27,635 bases of DNA, taken from contig JBBCJM010000248.1 in NCBI GenBank assembly GCA_037190175.1, positions 1 to 27,635 on the forward strand, in the 5' to 3' direction. The stretch comes from JBBCJM01 sp037190175 (GTDB lineage Bacteria; Pseudomonadota; Alphaproteobacteria; Rhodobacterales; Rhodobacteraceae). This document shows, in pieces, positions 23,668-27,635 of this stretch (its first letter is position 1; the number at the start of each line of letters is the position of its first letter). Both the position numbers and the translations under genes were made by a program. Under the pieces are notes generated by a model that saw only the letters and a list, made by a program, of their open reading frames with translations, was not told the origin of the DNA and did no database searches.

Positions 23668-24183
23668 ATGTTCGACACGATGACAGCGACCAAGGCAGTC
23701 GGCGCGGGTTGCGGCGCGCTCCTCATCTTTCTGCTGGGCGGCTGGGCGGCGGAGATCACCTATCACGGCGGCGGCGGCCATGGCGCCGAGGGCGAGGCGG
23801 TGCAGGGCTATGTGATCGAGGTGGCCGCGGCCGAAACCACCGACGAGCCCGAGGTGGATTTCGAGACGCTGCTGGCCGCGGCCGATCCGGCGGCGGGCGA
23901 GAAGGTCTTCGCCAAGTGCCGCGCCTGCCACAAGCTGGACGGCACCAACGGCACCGGCCCGGCGCTGAACGGCATCGTGAACCATCCCAAGGCGGCCGCG
24001 CCGGGCTTCAGCTATTCCCAGGTGCTGGCGTCGATGGCCGGCGAGACCTGGACGCCCGAGAACCTGAACGCCTTCCTGCAAAGCCCGCGCGGCTATGCCC
24101 CGGGCACCAAGATGGCCTTCAACGGCCTGCCCAGCCAGGCCGAGCGCGTGAACCTGATCTCCTGGCTGGCCACACAGAACTGA
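23668..24183 (+). CDS. cycM: Membrane-anchored cytochrome c552 (CycM-type)
   Basis: 171 aa. An uncleaved N-terminal anchor (AVGAGCGALLIFLLGGWAAE, residues 10-29) holds a class I cytochrome c domain in the periplasm. Heme-binding C84-R-A-C87-H88 and the axial Met149 in GTKMAF are present, with the family's NGTGPALNGIV and LNAFLQSPRGYAPG around them. In Paracoccus, CycM passes electrons from the bc1 complex to the aa3 oxidase; the N-terminus here (MFDTMTATKA) closely resembles it. AAGGACG precedes the ATG. Divergent from pheA with a 128-nt gap, and followed by a strong terminator. Confidence 0.93.
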   Translation: MFDTMTATKAVGAGCGALLIFLLGGWAAEITYHGGGGHGAEGEAVQGYVIEVAAAETTDEPEVDFETLLAAADPAAGEKVFAKCRACHKLDGTNGTGPALNGIVNHPKAAAPGFSYSQVLASMAGETWTPENLNAFLQSPRGYAPGTKMAFNGLPSQAERVNLISWLATQN

Positions 24184-24201
24184 TCCGGCCTTCCGCCGGG
24201 C

Positions 24202-24227
24202 AAGGGCCGCCCCTTCGGGCGGCCCTT
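24202..24227 (+). terminator. Rho-independent terminator after cycM
   Basis: A perfect 11-bp stem (24202-24212 with 24217-24227, G/C-rich core AGGGCCGCC) closes a CTTC loop and runs into TTTCGCGTTT. It lies 18 nt after the cycM stop. It is the clearest intrinsic terminator in the window. Confidence 0.85.
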
Positions 24228-24262
24228 TCGCGTTTCGCCGCTTCACTTTCGCGCAATCGGGC

Positions 24263-24291
24263 TTGAGACGGTGGCCAGCCGCCCTTAGGCA
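24263..24291 (+). promoter_or_regulatory. Weak candidate promoter upstream of yejA
   Basis: TTGAGA at 24263-24268 (5 of 6 match to -35) is followed after 17 nt by TAGGCA at 24286-24291, a poor -10. A small inverted repeat TGCAC-GGA-GTGCA sits at 24301-24313, near the expected transcription start, and could be an operator. Confidence 0.25.
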
Positions 24292-24331
24292 TGTTTTCAT
24301 TGCACGGAGTGCAGATCAGGGGAGCGGCGGC

Positions 24332-26266
24332 ATGGCGAGACGGGTCCGGGGCGGGGCGGCGGCTGTGGCGGCGGATCGGACGCGGGCCGCGCTGGCGGGC
24401 GCGGGCCTTTCGGTGCTGATCCTGGCGGCGGGGGCGATGGCCGCCCGCGGGCAGGAGGCGCCGGCCCCGGCGGAGGGCGAGGTCATCGTCTCGCACGGGA
24501 TCTCGACCTTCGGCGACCTGAAGTACCCGGCCGACTTCCCGCATCTGGACTATGTGAACCCCGACGCGCCCAAGGGCGGCGAGATCTCGATCTGGTCCTT
24601 CGGCGGCTTCGATTCGATGAACCCCTCTTCGGTCAAGGGGCGGGCGGCGGGCCTGTCCTCGGCCTTCTACGAATCCATCCTGACCGGCACGGCGGACGAG
24701 ATCGGGGCCAGCTACTGCCTGCTGTGCTCGACCATGGAATATCCGCCGGACCGCAGCTGGGTGATCTTCAACCTGCGGCCCGAGGCGCGGTTCTCGGACG
24801 GCAGCCCGCTGACCGCCGAGGACGTGGTGTTCAGCTACGAGACCTTCCTGGCCAAGGGGCTGACCGACTTCCGCACCGTCTTCGCCCAGCAGGTCGACGG
24901 GGCCGAGGCGCTGGACACCCACCGGGTGAAGTTCACCTTCAAGCCGGGCGTGCCCTATCGCGACCTGCCGGCCGACGTGGGCGGGCTGCCGGTGCTGTCC
25001 AAGGCGCATTACGAGGCCAACGGGCTCGACCTGGAAGAATCCAGCATGAAGCCCTTCCTGGGGTCCGGCGAATACGTGCTGGACCGGGTGGCGGTGGGCC
25101 AGACCGTGGTGCTGCGCCGCAACCCCGACTACTGGGGCAAGGACCTGCCGATCAACCGGGGCACCAGCAACTTCGACCGCATCCGGCTGGAATACTACGG
25201 CGACTACAAGGCCGCCTTCGAGGGGTTCAAGGCCGGCAACTATACCTTCCGCAACGAGGCGTCGTCGATCGACTGGGCCACGGGCTACGACTTTCCCGCC
25301 GTGCGCGCCGGGCATGTGAAGAAGGTGGAGTTGCCCTCGGGCGCCAAGGCGCCGGGACAGGCGTTCCTGTTCAACCTGCGGCGGGAGAAGTTCCAGGACC
25401 CGCGGGTGCGCGAGGCGGTGGGGCTGCTGTTCAACTTCGAATGGTCGAACGCCACGCTGTTCTACGGCATCTATGCCCGGATCGACTCGGTGTGGGAGAA
25501 CTCCTGGCTGGAGGCCGAGGGCCCGCCCTCGCTCGAGGAAGCGGCGATCCTGCAGCCGCTGGTGGACGAGGGGCTGCTGCCGGCCGAGATCCTGACCGAG
25601 CCGGCGCTGGTGGCGCCGACCTCGGGCACCCGGCAGCTGGACCGGGCGAACCTGCGCAAGGCCTCCGCCCTGCTGGACGAGGCGGGCTGGACCGTGGGGC
25701 AGGACGGGCTGCGCCGCAACGCCCGCGGCGAGGTGCTGCGCATCGAGTTCCTGAACGACAGCCCCTCCTTCGACCGCATCATCAACCCCTTCGTGGAAAA
25801 CCTGCGCGCCGCCGGCATCGACGCCACCAACACCCGGGTGGACAACGCGCAGATGGAATCGCGCACCCGCCCGCCCAGCTATGACTTCGACATCGTGACG
25901 GGGAACGCGCGGTCCAACTATTTCTCGGGCGCCGAGCTGAAGCAGTTCTACGGATCGGAGACCGCCGACGTCTCGGCCTTCAACATCATGGGGCTGAAGA
26001 GCCCGGCGGTGGACCGGCTGATCGAGGTGGTGATGGCCGCCGACAGCCGCGACGAGCTGACCGTGGCCACCATGGCGCTGGACCGGGTGCTGCGGCGCGA
26101 GATGTTCTGGGTGCCGCAGTGGTTCAAGGCCACCCATACCGTCGCCTACTACGACATGTACGAACATCCCGAGGAGCTGCCGCCCTATGCGCTGGGCGAG
26201 TTGTCCTTCTGGTGGTACAACGCCGACAAGGCGGCCGCGCTGAGGGCGGCCGGGGCGCTGCGGTAG
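24332..26266 (+). CDS. yejA: Peptide ABC transporter substrate-binding protein (YejA-type, SBP family 5)
   Basis: 644 aa periplasmic binding protein. The signal sequence includes a hydrophobic core ALAGAGLSVLILAAGAMAA near residues 22-42. Family-5 features follow: HGISTFGDLKYP and HLDYVNPDAPKGGEI (YejA hallmarks), SDGSPLTAEDVVFSYE, VLRRNPDYWGKDLP, and the QAFLFNLRREKFQDPRVREA region. YejABEF of E. coli takes up oligopeptides and microcin C. The ATG at 24332 has AGGGGAG about 8 nt upstream; an in-frame start 69 nt earlier would put extra residues before the signal peptide and is unlikely. First gene of yejA-yejB-yejE. Confidence 0.92.
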   Translation: MARRVRGGAAAVAADRTRAALAGAGLSVLILAAGAMAARGQEAPAPAEGEVIVSHGISTFGDLKYPADFPHLDYVNPDAPKGGEISIWSFGGFDSMNPSSVKGRAAGLSSAFYESILTGTADEIGASYCLLCSTMEYPPDRSWVIFNLRPEARFSDGSPLTAEDVVFSYETFLAKGLTDFRTVFAQQVDGAEALDTHRVKFTFKPGVPYRDLPADVGGLPVLSKAHYEANGLDLEESSMKPFLGSGEYVLDRVAVGQTVVLRRNPDYWGKDLPINRGTSNFDRIRLEYYGDYKAAFEGFKAGNYTFRNEASSIDWATGYDFPAVRAGHVKKVELPSGAKAPGQAFLFNLRREKFQDPRVREAVGLLFNFEWSNATLFYGIYARIDSVWENSWLEAEGPPSLEEAAILQPLVDEGLLPAEILTEPALVAPTSGTRQLDRANLRKASALLDEAGWTVGQDGLRRNARGEVLRIEFLNDSPSFDRIINPFVENLRAAGIDATNTRVDNAQMESRTRPPSYDFDIVTGNARSNYFSGAELKQFYGSETADVSAFNIMGLKSPAVDRLIEVVMAADSRDELTVATMALDRVLRREMFWVPQWFKATHTVAYYDMYEHPEELPPYALGELSFWWYNADKAAALRAAGALR

Positions 26267-26305
26267 AACCGCGGCCGGCGGCGGGGCAACGGGGGGCAGG
26301 GGCGG

Positions 26306-27472
26306 ATGGGCGCCTATATCCTGCGGCGGATTCTGCTGGTGGTCCCGACGCTGTTCGGGATCATGCTGATCAACTTCGCCCTGACCCAGCTGGTCCCCGG
26401 CGGCCCGGTGGAACAGGTGCTGGCCCGGATCGACGGCGGGGGCGATGCGCTCAGCGCGATCTCCGGCGGCGGCGACGCGGGCGGCGGCGGGGGCGTGCCG
26501 CAGATGGGCGGCGGCGCGGAAGCCTCCTACATCGGCTCGCGCGGGCTGCCGCCCGAGTTCATCGCCGACCTGGAACGCCAGTTCGGTTTCGCCCGCATCG
26601 TCTGCGAGCCCGGCTATACCGGCCGGCCCACCATCGCCGCCCCCGAATGCGTCAAGGAGATGATCCCCTGGTACGAACGCTTCGGGATCATGCTGGGCAA
26701 GTACCTGCGCTTCGACTTCGGGCAGAGCTATTTCCGCTCGATCTCGGTGGTGGATCTGGTGCTGGAAAAGATGCCGGTCTCGATCTCGCTGGGGCTGTGG
26801 TCGACGCTGATCGCCTATCTGGTCTCGATCCCCTTGGGCATCCGCAAGGCGGTGCGCGACGGCACCCCCTTCGACACCTGGAGTTCCGGCGCGATCATCG
26901 TGGGCTATTCGATCCCCGGGTTCCTGTTCGCCATCCTCCTGATGGTGGTCTTCGCCGGCGGGTCCTATTTCCGCTGGTTCCCGCTGCGGGGCCTTACCTC
27001 CGACAACTGGGCGGATCTCTCGCTCTGGGGCAAGATCGTGGACTATTTCTGGCACATCACCCTGCCGGTGGTGGCCTCGACCATCGCCTCCTTCGCCACG
27101 CTGACCTTGCTGACCAAGAACAGCTTCCTCGACGAGATCCGCAAGCAATACGTGATGACCGCCCGGGCCAAGGGCCTGCCCGAGCGGCGGGTGCTCTACG
27201 GCCACGTCTTCCGCAACGCCATGCTGATCGTGATCGCGGGCTTTCCGGCGGTGTTCATCGGGGTGTTCTTCGGCGGCAGCCTGATCATCGAGATGATCTT
27301 CTCGCTGGACGGGCTGGGGCGGCTGGGGTTCGAGGCGGCGGTGGACCGCGACTATCCGGTGATCTTCGGCACGCTTTTCGCCTTCGGCCTGCTGGGGCTG
27401 TTCGTCGGCATCCTGTCGGACTTGATGTATGTCTGGATCGACCCCCGCATCGACTTCGAGCGCAGGGGGTAG
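26306..27472 (+). CDS. yejB: Peptide ABC transporter permease (YejB-type)
   Basis: 388 aa inner-membrane permease. The start MGAYILRRILLVVPTLFGIM is the first membrane helix, followed by INFALTQLVPGGPVEQ. Five more segments follow, and the ATPase-docking EAA loop is seen as TARAKGLPERRVLYGHVF near 290. Between the first and second helices lies a long periplasmic part with a Gly-rich tract (GGGDAGGGGGVPQMGGGAEA, about residues 54-73), longer than in E. coli YejB (364 aa). GGGGCAGGGGCGG precedes the ATG. 39 nt separate it from yejA. Confidence 0.93.
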   Translation: MGAYILRRILLVVPTLFGIMLINFALTQLVPGGPVEQVLARIDGGGDALSAISGGGDAGGGGGVPQMGGGAEASYIGSRGLPPEFIADLERQFGFARIVCEPGYTGRPTIAAPECVKEMIPWYERFGIMLGKYLRFDFGQSYFRSISVVDLVLEKMPVSISLGLWSTLIAYLVSIPLGIRKAVRDGTPFDTWSSGAIIVGYSIPGFLFAILLMVVFAGGSYFRWFPLRGLTSDNWADLSLWGKIVDYFWHITLPVVASTIASFATLTLLTKNSFLDEIRKQYVMTARAKGLPERRVLYGHVFRNAMLIVIAGFPAVFIGVFFGGSLIIEMIFSLDGLGRLGFEAAVDRDYPVIFGTLFAFGLLGLFVGILSDLMYVWIDPRIDFERRG

Positions 27473-27473
27473 G

Positions 27474-27635
27474 ATGCGGCTGTCCCCTCTGAACCAGCGC
27501 CGCTGGCGCAACTTCAAGGCCAACCGGCGGGCCTGGTGGTCGCTGTGGCTGTTCGCGGTGCTGTTCGGCCTGTCGCTGTTCGCCGAGTTCCTGGCCAACG
27601 AGAAACCGCTCTTGGTGAACTACCGCGGCGGCTAC
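27474..27635 (+). CDS. yejE: Peptide ABC transporter permease (YejE-type), N-terminal part
   Basis: The ATG 1 nt after the yejB stop begins 54 codons that run off the window edge. The start MRLSPLNQRRWRNFKANRRA followed by WWSLWLFAVLFGLSLFAEF (first membrane helix) and NEKPLLVNYRGGY is typical of YejE. Its ribosome site (GGGGG) lies inside the end of yejB. The ATPase gene yejF would be expected next. Confidence 0.9.
   Translation, partial: MRLSPLNQRRWRNFKANRRAWWSLWLFAVLFGLSLFAEFLANEKPLLVNYRGGY

Noticed and set aside
24119..27598. Very long open frame on the minus strand opposite yejA-yejB-yejE
   Set aside because: Low-complexity translation rich in Arg, His, Gln, Gly and Pro with no domain; it is the antisense of well-supported genes in GC-rich DNA.

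Overview
The window is a very GC-rich (about 70 percent by eye, not counted) stretch of chromosome, best explained as an alphaproteobacterium of the Rhodobacteraceae/Paracoccaceae. Support for this: a membrane-anchored cytochrome c of the Paracoccus CycM type divergent from a pheA-like gene; dnaK followed by dnaJ with an RpoH-like promoter; a NodH-type sulfotransferase next to a branching-type glycosyltransferase with a DUF5928-like C-terminus; a YejA-YejB-YejE peptide ABC system; and DUF465 and DUF2007 small proteins. No tRNA, rRNA, CRISPR array, integrase or transposase was seen.

Layout. 30-4.9 kb is housekeeping: an LpxH-like phosphoesterase, a thiamine-diphosphate (acetolactate-synthase-like) enzyme, a polyprenyl diphosphate synthase, a DUF2007 protein overlapping a TrmN6-type methyltransferase, and a YdcH/DUF465 protein. 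4.9-12.1 kb is a leftward run read as galU, glycosyltransferase, a structured inverted-repeat element, a second paralogous glycosyltransferase, a branching-type glycosyltransferase, a two-lobed sulfotransferase and a DMT exporter, with 4-nt overlaps or very short gaps at most junctions. 12.3-14.7 kb holds cysQ (leftward), then an ABC-2 polysaccharide-type permease coupled to a secreted SH3 protein. 14.7-18.0 kb is dnaK-dnaJ. 18.0-20.9 kb looks accessory: a secreted TPR-like protein of unknown function, three REP-like hairpins, a VapBC toxin-antitoxin pair and a DUF378 membrane protein. 20.9-24.2 kb carries a proline iminopeptidase, ubiG, a prephenate dehydratase gene interrupted by an in-frame amber codon, and cycM with a clear terminator. 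24.3-27.6 kb is yejA-yejB-yejE, with yejE cut by the window edge.

How the genes may work together. GalU makes UDP-glucose, three glycosyltransferases could build or decorate a surface glycan, the NodH-like protein could sulfate it using PAPS, CysQ would remove the PAP left by sulfation, and the orphan ABC-2 permease could take part in export. This sulfated-glycan reading is an inference from context and is the best candidate for a poorly described system here. The firmest anomaly is the amber codon replacing the conserved Tyr of the GAYSHQ motif of PheA.
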